A stretch of 64,000 nt of DNA from assembly GCA_027405735.1 (NCBI GenBank), contig JAPEHQ010000001.1, positions 6,324,001-6,388,000 on the forward strand. Direction: 5' to 3'. Below the pieces are notes generated by a model. It saw only the letters and a list, made by a program, of their open reading frames with translations, was not told where the DNA came from and ran no database searches. A program made the translations under genes and the position numbers. How positions within the stretch are numbered: position 1 is the first letter of the stretch; each line of letters begins with the position of its first letter. Below are positions 37,050 to 49,641 of the stretch, one piece after another. Origin of the DNA: Mucor racemosus (Eukaryota > Mucoromycota > Mucoromycetes > Mucorales > Mucoraceae).

Positions 37050-38665
37050 ATATTTTTTATCAAAAATAAAGAAAACAAATGAAATATCTCAAGATTATAT
37101 ATATTTTTGATTTATATATGTCAATTACATTCATTTAATTTTTTCCCCCTTTTTCATTTCCACTCCTTAATTTTTTTTTTATTCCACCAAGTCCATATGA
37201 GTGGAGAAGGCCAAAATGAGCTGATAACTATAAGTATGATAACTTGGTACTACAGTATCAATGTAAACATTACGGAAATGACTCAGCCGGCTTACTATGA
37301 TTCTAACATCACTCAGCATTTCAATGTAACGTGCATCACGCATAAGGTTCCATGAATTTCCTATGAAGTAAAACCCACCATTATTAATAATAAATTGGCG
37401 CATATGAGCAAATACAACAACAACAAAAAAGCCTCCTTAAATCTGACAGTTTTAAGCGGGTAAAAAAAAGTGAACCCCCCCTCATAGATTCCTAAATATA
37501 GAAGCCGAGTTTTTTATAGAGTAAGACATTCGTCCATGCTTTTGCTACTCCTGATTTTTTGTCACCAGTACATTTTTACCTTGGGAGATGTATCATGCCT
37601 CGGTAACCATGGCATCATCTAGAAAAGTTAATAATTTACATGCACTACCTCTTTTCTTGATTTTCAATTCTAAATGGCATTTTAAAATTCCTATCATGTT
37701 GAAATTTCAAAAATTTGCATAAACGCCTACGGTACATGTGCAAGTTTCATTTTATTCATGATATGTTTACACAAACAATTTAAATACTAGTGCAATTTCT
37801 ATAACACCATACTTGTATATTTTTTATCCTACATTTAGTTAATTTATCCTCAAGTCATAAAATATTATTCTTCTCGCCATTCTACAGAGTATACAAGTTT
37901 CATAGATCAGCTCAATATTTCATCGACTAAAATAGGTCGCTGAGTCTCATGTATTCCTGTGGTCCAGCTTTTTCTTTCCTTTATTTCCATTCTCAAAAGA
38001 GATTGCCTTGGTAACCAGCGAATAGAATACATGTATTCCAAAGAGCATGTAAATAATAGCAATATGATTGGCTGTATTAGCGAATAAACTTTAAATGATC
38101 AAAATGAGATTGTTTACCAGATCAAGCATTTTATTAACAATTGTGGATCAATTCTACAAATCCATATAAAAAAAAATAATTTAACTTTGTAAATATACAC
38201 AAAAATAGAAAAAAAAAATTTTTTTTATGTAGAAAAAGAGATGTAATAAAAGATATTATTTAAAAACGGATCTACCAGTAGTAAATAGCACCACCAATTA
38301 AATTTTTGTAATCTCCACGTTTGAAATTTTGATGAGGGACACAAAGGATACATGTATAAAAAATATCCAATGCCTTTGGATCTCTATGGGAGGTATCTCC
38401 GACTTAAATCCCAAAAAGCAAAATAGAAAACATATGAGTCCACGCGAGGCAAATTCAACGCTTTTATTGGCTTAAATATTGTTGGAAATGTTGGAATCAA
38501 TCATGAAAGGTGCAATCAATACCAATGGTTTAGACTCACACGACCTCACTTGACACTAGATTTCAAGATTTATATAAAAAGGGGTCATGGTAAACGCAAA
38601 GTTTTTATTTTTTTCTGTACTTTATATTCTTCACTTTCAAAAGAGATCCAAATATCTCACATCAA
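37050..38665. promoter_or_regulatory. Divergent intergenic region upstream of the phosphate transporter
   Basis: About 1.6 kb. It separates two divergently transcribed genes. A TATA-like TATATAAAAAG lies at 38571-38582, about 85 bases before the transporter start. A CACGTT at about 38316 resembles a phosphate-response (Pho4) site but is a single short match. Minus-strand 38275-38400 is coding-like (see findings). Confidence 0.4.
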
Positions 38666-40337
38666 ATGACTAGTATTGTTTCTCAACATGAGCAAGAGCG
38701 CATGGCTGCTGCTGAACAAAAGCTTCAATCTCTTGAGAAATTAGATGATGTTGGAGCTGGTGGATGGAATTGGTTTACTGCTCGTACCATTCTTACATCT
38801 GGTGCTGGTTTCTTTACTGATTCTTATGATGTATTCATCATTAATTTGGTTACTCCCATGCTTGGTTTTGTTTATTACGCTCACAACGGTAACAAGATTC
38901 CTGCTGATATTGAAGGTGTCTTGAAGGGTATGTCCTCTGTTGGTACCTTCATTGGCCAACTCTTGTTTGGTTTCTTGGGTGATATCTTGGGTCGTAAAAT
39001 TTATGGTTTTGAATTGTTGATTATTATCATTGGTACTATCAATTGTGCTACTGCTTCCTCTGCTGTTCGTGGTGTCGGAGCTATTGGCTTCCTTGGTCTT
39101 TGGCGTTTGATCTTGGGTATTGGTATTGGTGGCGATTATCCAATGTCTGCTACAATTACTTCAGAATGGTCTAGTGCTGGCAAGCGTGGTATGATGATGG
39201 CTCTCATCTTCAGTATGCAGGGTATCGGTAAGTTTTTAGATCAATGCATTTATATATTCTGGTATTAACCCTTTTATTTTAGGCAACTTGGCTGCTGCTA
39301 TTGTTACTTTAATTCTTTTAGCCATCTTTAAGAATGCTATTATTGCTGATGTTATGAACTTGGATTATGTCTGGCGTCTTTGTATTGGTCTTGGTGCTGT
39401 TCCTGCTGTTGGTACCATTTACTTGCGTTTCACAATGCCTGAATCTCCTCGTTATTCTCTTAATGTTGAACATGATGTTGAAGCTGCTGCTGTTGCCAAG
39501 GGTCAAACTGTTAGTACTGACCTTGCTAAGCAATATACCAAGGTTGAAGAGAAGCGTGATCATTGGGCCGAATTCAGAGCTTACTTTAGTCAATGGAAGC
39601 ATTTCAAGGTCTTGCTCGGTACATCTCTTTCTTGGTTCTTGCTCGATGTTGCCTTTTATGGTCTCGGTCTCAACAATTCTGCTATCTTGTCTGCTATCGG
39701 TTATGCTAATAAACCAACTCCTTTCGAGACTCTTTGGGCTAATACAGTTGGTCAAATCATTATCACTTGTCTTGGTTCAGTTCCAGGTTATTACATTACT
39801 GTATTTACTATCGAGAAATTAGGTCGTAGAACAATCCAACTTATGGGTTTTGCTGTTACTACTGTATTATTTGCCATTCTTGCTGGTTGCTACGATATTT
39901 TGATTGAAAAGTCTATGCCTGCTTTCATTTTCCTTTTCACTTTGGCACAACTTTTCCAAAATTTCGGTGCCAACTCTACTACGTTCATTATTCCCGGTGA
40001 AGTTTTCCCTACCAAGGTTCGTGCTTCTGCTCATGGTATCTCTGCAGCCTCTGGTAAGGCCGGTGCCATTCTTGCTTCTTTTGCTTTCAATGCTCTTGTT
40101 GATATTGGAGGTCCTCAAGGTGCTCATGCTTTCTTGCCTGAAGTTCTTGCCATCTTTGCTGGTGTCATGTTCTTGGGTTTCGTTGTTACATGGCTTTGGA
40201 TTCCTGAGTCCAAGGGTAGAGATCTCGATGAATTTGAGGAAGATTATGTTCAACCTACCATCCATCTCTCCAATTCTGCCGAGGGTAGCATGACCAATGA
40301 ATCTGTCTTCCCCGAGCAACAAGAATTAAAGGCTTAA
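38666..40337 (+). CDS. PHO84: Inorganic phosphate:H+ symporter (Pho84/PHT1 family, MFS)
   Basis: Plasma-membrane high-affinity phosphate uptake. Exons 38666-39227 and 39283-40337, 55-nt intron; junction QGIG-NLAAA in frame; 538 residues, normal for the family. Twelve helices are expected. Seen motifs: GAGFFTDSYDVFIINLVTPM in helix 1, GQLLFGFLGDILGRKIYG (MFS motif A), the PHT1 signature GGDYPMSATITSEW, RFTMPESPRYSLNV closing the first half, SWFLLDVAFYGLGLNN, and FIIPGEVFPTKVRASAHGIS. The Asp in TDSYD and in LLDVAFYG correspond to conserved proton/phosphate-coupling positions of the family. A long hydrophilic central loop separates the halves. Flanked on both sides by copies of the inverted repeat. 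Confidence 0.96.
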
Positions 40338-41229
40338 ATTTTAGTCTTTTTCATTATATTCTTTATTATTACCCCCTATTTTCAATATTGAAAAATCATC
40401 ATATTATTACATAGAATGGGTTGTACATTATATTATCTTTTCTTTATCTTACACACATTTTTTTTTTTACTATTATGTAAATATATATCACATCTTTATA
40501 ATAAAAAAAACTAATTATATCAAACAACATTTTTTTTCCATTCGACATGACATTCGATTGTCCGTCCATATTCATAGTGTACGTACTGTATGTTCAATTT
40601 CAATCTAGTTTGCCAATGCAATGGAAGTGATCATATGCCCACAAAATATTTTTCGGTTCGCAAATGTATATAGTCAAAGAATTAAAGATTTTCATCAACA
40701 TCACTCTAAAGTAAAATTGCTTTTTGAGTGTGTCTATGACAGAGATATGTCAATACAGTATATATTGAAAAGATAAATCACATACAGGTGACATGAAATG
40801 GACAAAGTGTTCTAAATACTAGAGTAGCCTCTGTTGCTATGATGTACTGAAATTAAGCTTTCCTCGATTAATTTGTTGCATTCAAAAATATTGTCTAATA
40901 TTACAAAAAAGTTTTTTATACTATTTTATTATTATTATGGAAGCTAAACATATACACCCATAATCTTTAATTGCTTTTCTTTCGAAATAATCAATGAAAA
41001 AATATATTGCATTACAAAATTACATCTAATGTGAACACGTTACACTCTATTATTAACAAACTAACATGCTCTGATACTCTCAGAAAATTTATACTCCAGA
41101 AGTTCAAACGGAATGATATATTTTTTTTATATGCACCTGTTTGAGCAAAATTCAATTTTTCAAAAAAAATTCAATTTTCATAGTTTTCAATTTTCAAAAT
41201 CGGATCGCTCCCTCTTTTCTATAACTAAT
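40338..41229. other. Intergenic 3' of the phosphate transporter, no gene seen
   Basis: About 890 bases of AT-rich sequence including the transporter's 3' flank; no open frame with coding character, no repeat recognised until repeat B begins. Confidence 0.4.
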
Positions 41230-42450
41230 CTCTTACCAAATACTTTTTAGGATATACCTTAGACAATGCTAAATAGATATGAATTGGTTGCATCATGGTA
41301 CTTGTTCCTGAATTTATTTTATACATCACGAAAGACTCAAAAACACGTAAAATCTACTGCTTTTTCTCTAAAAATTTGGTCTCACTTTTCATCCCTGCTC
41401 AACTTTTTTTTTCACTAAATAACAACAAAAAAAAATTATATGCCAATGTACCTGAGATTTCCACCTTTAATCCAAAAACAAGTATCCGGAAATATCCTAT
41501 TTTTTGCAGTTGATATTAATTTTTCAGTGCTAATGTTTCAGATTTTTTACGCGTATTTCACTGCTAAAGGATTGAAAACTTTGAAGCTTCATATCTCTAG
41601 AAATAATTAAGCTATACTAACACTTTTTAATAATAAAACTTACTTGTTTTAATGTGCTTTATAACATGTTTTAGTATGAAAAAATTCTGAGCACCTTTAT
41701 TTTTTTTTTTGTTTTTTTTTAGCATTCCTGTAGTATGTTTCAAGATATTGATTAAATCGAGCAACATTTTTTTTACATTTATGTCATTAAGCTCGTTGAA
41801 CTCTCTCTGATTCAATTTAGTTTTTTCAAAATATTAATTTTTCGTGGAGATATCCTTAAAAATGCGTACAAAAAGATACTTTCATTTCTAGCTTCCATTT
41901 TTCCCGTGTATACCCTCATCCTAAATTCTGAATCTGAAAAAAATGTAGACAAAAATCTTGATTTCTCTACGAAAAATGCAGCTAGAAGGTTCAGCAATAG
42001 CTCGATCAATAGATAATAATTTTACACATCCTCTCCATTAGTTATATTTGGAATATACTTATAAAAATTGATGTGCATCATCAAAAAACCTCCAAAATGT
42101 CAATTGCATTTTACGCAAAATTTATTGTGGGATGTCTTTCTGATTTTTATTTAGATGTATGCAGAATTTAAAACTGTACAAAAGCTATTTAGTACTCTAG
42201 GTCAACTTACTTTGCAGCTCTTGAGCCATTAAACAATTTTGTTTTTTTTTGAATCATTTTTCGCTCATTTCAACAAATAAATTTCGGAACCCCGTTATGA
42301 AAGGCTTTAAGTTATGATAAGAGCTATTATTTTAATTTACTCGACAAAAAATCAATATTTTTCGCTAAAACAAAAAATACACAGTAACAATCAATTAGAC
42401 CTATCCTGTGAATACAGAAATTAAGCCATGGTGTCGTATATTTTCAGGAT
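41230..42450 (-). repeat. Repeat B, copy 3 (inverted)
   Basis: Reverse complement of 33430-34541, nearly unchanged from 41330 on. Left of 41330 it keeps homology to copy 1 (TTTTGAAAATTGAAA block) rather than copy 2. Confidence 0.75.
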
Positions 42451-44690
42451 TGATAAATAGTACTTAAAAAAGAATACAATTATAAAAGAATGAGTAATTA
42501 ATCAGTTCTTCAACTGTATAATAAAAACAAGATATCGTTTATTTAGATGTAAAAGTATGGCCTTTTATATTGATTTGACATTGAGATTTTGAGATGTAAT
42601 TTAAGGCACTATTGAACCATTGGATCTGTTTGATAGTAATCTATGGATTGAAATGGATCAATCATAATTTAACCGTTTTTCCAGAGCTTGTGAGTTGTCT
42701 TGTTTCAATGCTGCGCTAAATATGCTTGGATGTTGATTTGATAGCTACTTGATTGGTTAACTGCTGGAATGAAATAATGTGGTGTCATAATTGAGGTCCA
42801 AGCGTTCTTGGTAATTACTGGATTAAACTTGGTACTACGCTAGGGTTTCTTATATCCGATATCAAGACTTGCACCTCAATACATGTCGTAGTCAATAGAT
42901 TGTAAGATGTATTGATACTGTAGAAGGTGATAATGTATGATACTAGTAGGTGGAATACAACACTTTTCAAGTTAAACCAGTTATTAGGTTAACAATGTCG
43001 TAGGTTGTATTTATGCTTTACTTAAAATAAGCCTTTGAATAATTAATAGCAATACAGTTGAACCTTAATTTTTGTATGAAATTTCGATACCTGCATCTTA
43101 TAGCTGCTTGGAATATTTAAACAACCGCGTCCGGGCTGTCCGGTAACTTTTTTCTAAAAATTTAAAGCATGGAAATATCATTAGATGGCCGCTTCCGGAG
43201 ATTGTTTGGCTTTTTTTGGAAGAGTGGCCATTGGCAAAAATATGAATCATATACTATTTTGTATGCCGCCAAGTACCACCCTTTATCATCTTCTTCTACA
43301 GTATCAATACATCTTATAATCTATTGTTGACTACGACATGCATTGATGTGCAAAGTCTTCTTGATATCGGCCATAAGAAACTCCTAGCGTACTACTAAGT
43401 TTATCCAGTAATTACCAAGAACACTTGGACCTCAATTATGATACCATATTATTTATCCCAGTGGTCAATCAATCAAGTAGCCATCAAATAAAAATCCAAG
43501 CACATTTAGCGCAGCATTGAAGCAAGACAACTCACAAGCTCTGCAAGAACGGTTAAATTAAATTCTGCAGATCAGAGCTAGAAGTGCCTGCCATTGCAAC
43601 GGGAGATCATTTGGATTTATATTCGTTGAGAAGAACTGATTGGCTTGCTGTCCTTAGTCCAGATGTAAGTAGCAGGTAATCAACTTGTTGCTTGAACTGG
43701 CTGAATTTACAATGACCCATGGATGCTGGTAGTATTGGTGTTGAGCCGGGTTTTGCCAGCTAAATTTACTAGTATGCATATCATATGCATTAATGAAAAA
43801 GGAAAAAAAAAAGGGGGAAGGATTATATTCGATGAGAAGCAAGGTCATTGGAGGTTTTCTTTCAAAATTCATATCCTAATACCAAGGGGCTTCCCTTTTG
43901 GCGGGTTTGAACTCACGAATATGTGTGTCGCCCTCAATTTGTAGCGCATGCGCTGCCCGTTAAGCTTGTCACTCTCCTTTGGTCTACAATGTTAGCCCCC
44001 ATATTTGTAGGCATGTATTCTTCATCAGTTTTTTACTATTTTGGGAAATGCAGCAAATTAAGGTGGATTTATTTTTTCTTTTTGGGAATGATAATGGAGC
44101 TTCCCGAAAATTGGTAGTAGACAAGTAGACATCATCTGAAAAAAAAGCCAATTTATGATAGACAAATAAACAAAACTCAATGTTAGTACATTAATATTAA
44201 GCTGTAAAACACAAAGCTTGAATGTGGATGAAAATAAAGCAATATATGCCAAAATGGGAGTTAGTATAACATAAGCTACAACGCACAGAAACTTAAGTGA
44301 TATTCAACAGATGCAGTTGCATTTGGAAACTCAGTTTTTAAGAGTAGAAACACCTAGAATTATAAATTTCACTGGATAACCAAAGTATGAATTATTCATC
44401 AAACTGAAGACAGACACCAACTTTTTTTCAATCCACCAGTGTTAAATGCAGCAGATATCAATTGTATAATCTTTACCAATGCAAAATAGTAATATGATAT
44501 TATACTGTATGGATCAATCAGTTTGACAATTATAATCAATGGTAATAATAATAATAATAATGGGATCAAGTTTTTAAAGTAATAACAAAAAACTACCTAC
44601 AGTATACTAGTAAATTGTAATTTAATACACTATCGTTCAATATGACTAAATATTAATGAATCAGAGAAAATAAAACTGGTAAAAAAACTG

Positions 44691-45057
44691 ATACTTGTTA
44701 CGCCAAAAGATTATATCAGTCTCAAAGCTAAAATATGTACTACATCATTTAATAAAAATAAAGGAAAACTGTTATAAAATGAAAGAGCACACTAAAACTA
44801 AAGAACTTTATTATAAGATCGAAACATCTTCTTTTATATTCACATTCTCTAATTATATGACTATTCTTCAATGAGTCTGTTTATATATATATCCAATCAA
44901 GTCTAGGTGACACACACTAGCTCCACATTCCTCAATACGTACAACAGTATAAACTGAGCTTTATAACATAATAAACAGCAATGTAGAACTTAACATATCA
45001 AACTGTGTCGTAATCTTAACCAAGGAATGCACCCAGATCTGTGGATGCAACAATACT
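44691..45057. mobile_element. Solo LTR (357 bp) with 5-bp target duplication
   Basis: Element 44696-45052 starts TGTTACGCC and ends GATGCAACA (TGTT...AACA). It is flanked by ATACT at 44691-44695 and 45053-45057. The uninterrupted sequence in the two foldback arms reads CTGATACTCAATG with a single ATACT, proving insertion. Characteristic of recombined LTR retrotransposons; the superfamily cannot be told from an LTR alone. Confidence 0.92.
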
Positions 45058-45448
45058 CAATGTAAAACGAGGTCAAGATTGATAAATGGTGCATTCATTG
45101 TGTGGTGGAAATCGCGACATTTTGATGAGTAGAAATTATTACAGGATCAAGATGTTGTGTTTGCTTCAGGATTTTCAAAAGGATTTAAAAGCATACATTA
45201 TCAAACTTACGTAGATCTGAAATACTCACCATATTCTATTATTAGTATCATCTTGTTTTTTTATTTAATTGCTGTATTATTAAAAATCAAGCTTTTCATA
45301 GCTTACTGTATAACAATGACAGTGGGATATTTCTAAGTTTAGGTTCACATTTATTATAAGGCGGACTGATGATACTTTGGATTAAGGATACTGTCGAGCC
45401 CAGCTTATACTGTTAAATTTGGCTGGTAAAACTCGGCTCAACACAAAT

Positions 45449-45646
45449 GCTATGTTTGATACTACTACTGTAAATAGAACCAGTTAATTTAATTTATGGA
45501 ATTTGAATGCAAATACCGAGGAACGATTTGTAAGTGTTTAAGTTGGTTCTGGTAAAGCATTGAATGAATTGGCTTGGGACACAGACGACAAAAAGGCGGC
45601 AATAGATTCCAGTGATGGCCACGTTTATGTTTATGATATTGGAGAT
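45449..45646 (+). pseudogene. Captured dynein intermediate chain fragment, copy 3
   Basis: Same fragment as copies 1 and 2, with stops at the same places and a GT donor-like end at 45647. Motif SSDGHVYVYDIGD is kept. Confidence 0.75.
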
Positions 45647-47174
45647 GTAAGACTAAACCTTAATGTAGATTACTTCTAGTGCAATAATTATAAATTAAGA
45701 CTATATTATCATCAAATAAACTACCACATAATATTAACACGTATAAAGATTTACAGTAATAAGCTCAAATCAAGTGGATACAGCATCATAAATTTTTGAA
45801 AAAGCTCTCAGGTATTATAAAATCTCTTATTTTTAAGACTTACAAAGCTTATAGTCGGAATATTAATTTTAAAAATTATTCTTGTCCAGATCATCAATTT
45901 TGACATTTTTTAATTTTTTTTTCTGATTTTGCAAATCTAGAGTGAATTATACTACCAATTATAAAAACAAAAAATATACACATATAAAAAATTCAGCGCT
46001 CTATTTTCTCAATAAAAAATAACAGGTCTTTTTATTGCAAGATATTACATGAAAATCCTTTAATCAAAAAACCGTTTTTGGGCCAAAAAGGCTAAATTTC
46101 ATTACTTAACATTTAATATTAAGTTTTTATAAAATGTGTATTAGTCATGGCTACAATTTTCTCTCACAATGTAGTATATTTAAACGTTAATTTTGGTATC
46201 AAAAGTTGATTTTTCTGATTTTTGATCAAAATCATGAGCGTTGATAAGGATAAAATGAGCCCCAAAAATGTCCGTTACAAAAACTGAATTTTCAGACCGT
46301 ACGTGGTTAAATATAAGAAAAGTAAAAAAAAAACGCATTTTTATTTAAACTTTAGATATATACCATAGTATAAGAAGAGACTTAGCCGTTCAATCTTGGT
46401 GTGCTCAATTACGGCGTCGCTCTGCAGGCTCGTTTTTGCAATTCTTTAACGAATATATGATATGACAGGCGGTTTTCCTAGTAGAAAAATGCATGTTTCT
46501 ATGATAACAGATATTGCCTATTTTATTTAGTTTATAGTTCATGCGCTGTAATACTGCTTTTACATTGGCTCAAATGAGCAATTTAGCAGGGTTTTAATTG
46601 CGCTAAATACTGTAAAGCCTTGAATCCTTTTCTACGTGTGCTGTTTCTCTCGTTTTGTTTTCATATTCCAAGAATATATTCACCGTTTGATAAGGCATAT
46701 CAGACTACACTGATGTATCATTCTTAAACCGGATCATGCCAAATCCAAAAAAGTAAATAATAACAGATTCGGAACCGGAAGTTACTTAATTGACTGTTAA
46801 TTATACCATGCTCCTAAAAGAATGGTATAGAAGCATGGTACAAAAGCATAATATGCCAGTGTGATCGATATTCCAACATGATATACCAATATGACACATT
46901 ACTATTAAATAGCATCTAAACTACCTTATGACATTATTAATTCTCTAAATCAAATAGTATATAAGCCCTATTAATTTCATTCCAATAAATGATATCTCTT
47001 TACTTGATTAAATTTCTAGTTTTTATTTAACCTAAACATATTCTGATAAATCATACACTATCAAGCTGGTATTCTTTTCGTCTATCTGAATTCCGCATGC
47101 TAACATAAGGGATTAATGTTTTGAATATAGGTAGCAATCGTTATATTAGAGACTGATATTTTCATTTAACCGTG

Positions 47175-47896
47175 CAGTGGAATTACATACTAAAAACGCT
47201 TGATAAAAGTAAAAAAACCTAAATTCCAAGTGTCGCTCATAAGATATGATGCCACTTGAAATGTGAACAACAATAATAAACAAACGCTTCAATTGAACAC
47301 AATAAAAAACGCATGCTAAAAATATGAAATACATTTTTGAACCATACATGTCGTGTAAATGATAGCACCCTTGAACACGGCGCAATCAATTACACAAATG
47401 ACAGATATATCAAAACAGGATTCCATTCAAATCAATAATAATAATAAACAAAGATATCAATTTAGTCAACTGCTCATCTATATTGAAGTTGCACTATCAA
47501 TATAAATAAGATTCAAGCATATAAAAACTACCCCTTAAAAATCAAGGTTACATAAAATAGATATAACAGAAATAAACAAAACAACCATTTCCCAAAAGGT
47601 CGATATTGTCACACTTGACATACAATCCCTTATGGTCAATGCCCTACACAATTTACCCCTTAAAATTTCAAATCAATAACAATGTACTCAAAACTGGAAG
47701 ATTACTAAATATACATCCATTCAAGTCTGATGGTATCCAAGTTCTCCAAATCACTATAAATACCCTCATACTTTTCAATTATTTTAACTCTTCAGAAATC
47801 TTTTGTAATAAAAACTTTAGCTGATTATAATTGTATTTCTACTGTTTTTATTTTTTATATTTTTTTTATTTTAGTAAATAACTTCGTCATTTACTG
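47175..47896. mobile_element. 722-bp insertion in the left D arm, hAT-like ends possible
   Basis: The right D arm reads straight through from AACCGTG to TTCTAAG (reverse complement of 50255 region), whereas the left arm is interrupted here. The insert begins CAGTGGAATTA and its other end reads, inverted, CAGTAAATGAC. AACCGTG and AACCGCA border it as an imperfect duplication. Non-autonomous DNA element is the likeliest reading; no protein is encoded. Confidence 0.45.
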
Positions 47897-48499
47897 CAAA
47901 CCGCATTCTAAGGTCAAATAGCATTATTTACTACTGTACTGTTGGGCGTATTTTTTGATTACCAATTACCAGATCAAATCGAAGGTAATAATATTTATAA
48001 TATCTATTCAATAAAAAGCTAGAACTGGCTACAATCTCACGAAATGTTCCAGAAAAGTGATAAAATTTCAAATGATATAGAAACACAGAAAAAAAAGAAC
48101 AATCTAATGTCTTGCCTAATTACCATTGTTTTGATTGCATATATTATACTATACTTGAAAACAAATCTTTTTACAGTTGACAATTGTAAACTAAAATAGT
48201 AAGTTTAAAAAAGGTTAATTTGTTTAAATTTTATGTGTGTTAAAATAAAATCTATAATTTTAGGTTTAGCTTGCATATAAATTTAGTAGCGATAAGTGTT
48301 ATTTAAGTTTATTCTCGAGCAAAAACCATCCTTGCTGTAAATATTATAGTTATAAACACATTTACAAATGATGATAATAATCGTAAATATATTTGCTGTT
48401 GCATGTATTACTCTATATCAACAACGCATTGAATTGTATTATTACTGTCTATAATCTATATTAATAAAATCAAATGTAATTTAAAAACCCATTATTCCA

Positions 48500-48880
48500 G
48501 TGAAAAATGCTATGGAATTTTGAGAACAGCACGATGCTTACGTACAAATCAATTTGTGCCCATAAGATCAGCTCATTATGCTCATGGTCAGATTTTATCG
48601 TTATGCACAAATAGGGATAATTATACGCTTATGAGCAGTTCTACTATTATGCACACATGGGATTAATAATGTCATGCACATGGACAGAATCTATTATAAT
48701 TCTGCAAATACAGTCTTAGCGTTGTGCTCCTGTGCAGTTTCTTTTGCTGTGCCCATGTGCATATTGTTATCTTTTTAACCATATTCAGTGGGCACAACAA
48801 CAGCTCAGGCTATAGTATGCAGCCCACCTGGATACAACAAAATCATCTTATGCAGCACAGGTCGGCCGTAGTGCTTTTAT
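48500..48880. repeat. Degenerate tandem array with TGCACATG-type core
   Basis: Blocks of roughly 20-30 bases each start with variants of (A/G)TGC(A/T)CATG followed by an AT-rich spacer: ATGCTCATGGTCAG, ATGCACAAAT, ATGCACACATGGG, ATGCACATGGACAG, GTGCTCCTGTGCAG, GTGCCCATGTGCA. Irregular spacing, GC-richer than surroundings. Not CRISPR: units differ and this is a fungus. Confidence 0.45.
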
Positions 48881-48996
48881 ATATATATCCTTTAAATTTG
48901 TAATTTTATGAACTTTTTTTGAATCCGGTTGTATAATATTATACTTTTCAAGTTAAACCAGTTATTAGGTTAACAATGTTGTAGGTTGTATTTATG

Positions 48997-49400
48997 CTTT
49001 ATGATATATCAGAAGTTTACCCAGATGTAGAAATCCAGGAACAACTATTGAAATCCAATATGGAATGACATTTAGTAACTCATAATAAATGTTATACATA
49101 ACCATTAGCATTAACAGCGACTATCAGGAACATTCAAGAACACTTGGCAACAATGAAACATAAGCAATCCTACATCTTATCCAAATATAATCACAGATTC
49201 CCAATTCCACAAATTCCATTGTATATGATTTGGGAACAAATCATATCAAGTACCTCCATACCCGGCAATTCATTAATAATATTAATAATCATATAACTAC
49301 CGTATCTAGAAAACATATAAATATGAAGCATCAATGAATTAATAAAATGTATCTTTTAGCAGAGTATTTTTATATTAGTATCTTTTGATATAGCACTTTG
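48997..49400. mobile_element. Solo LTR (394 bp) inside segment C
   Basis: Element 49002-49395 starts TGATATATCAGAAG and ends TTTTGATATAGCA. Flanks are CTTTA (48997-49001) and CTTTG (49396-49400), a 5-bp duplication with one change. The uninterrupted sister at 43010-43025 reads ATGCTTTACTTAAAA, confirming the insertion point. Not the same sequence as the first LTR. Confidence 0.82.
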
Positions 49401-49641
49401 CTTAAAATAAGCCTTTGAATAATTAATAGCAATACAGTTGAACCTTAATTTTTGTATGAAATCTCGATACCTGCATCTTATAGCTGCTTGGAATATTTAA
49501 ACAGCCGTTCCGGGCTGTCCGGTGATTTTTTTCTGAAAATTTAAAGCCTGGAAATATCATTAGATGGCCGCTTCCGGAGATTGTTCGGCTTTTTTTTTTG
49601 GAAGAGTGGACATTGGCAATAATATGAATCATATACTATGT

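Larger units (their letters stand above)
41330..46706 (+). repeat. Right copy of the roughly 5-kb inverted repeat (B, C and arm A)
   Basis: Reverse complement of 29539-34541, interrupted by a solo LTR at 44696-45052. Arm A here is 43259-46706; its first part (to about 43740) matches the right foldback arm best, while later parts have their own substitutions, especially after 46380. Confidence 0.8.

Noticed and set aside
37179..37403. 74-codon minus-strand open frame
   Set aside because: No recognised motif, no supporting splice partners, and it lies in a promoter region; too weak to call.
47606..47824. 72-codon open frame in the 722-bp insertion
   Set aside because: No motif of any transposase and composition like random AT-rich DNA.
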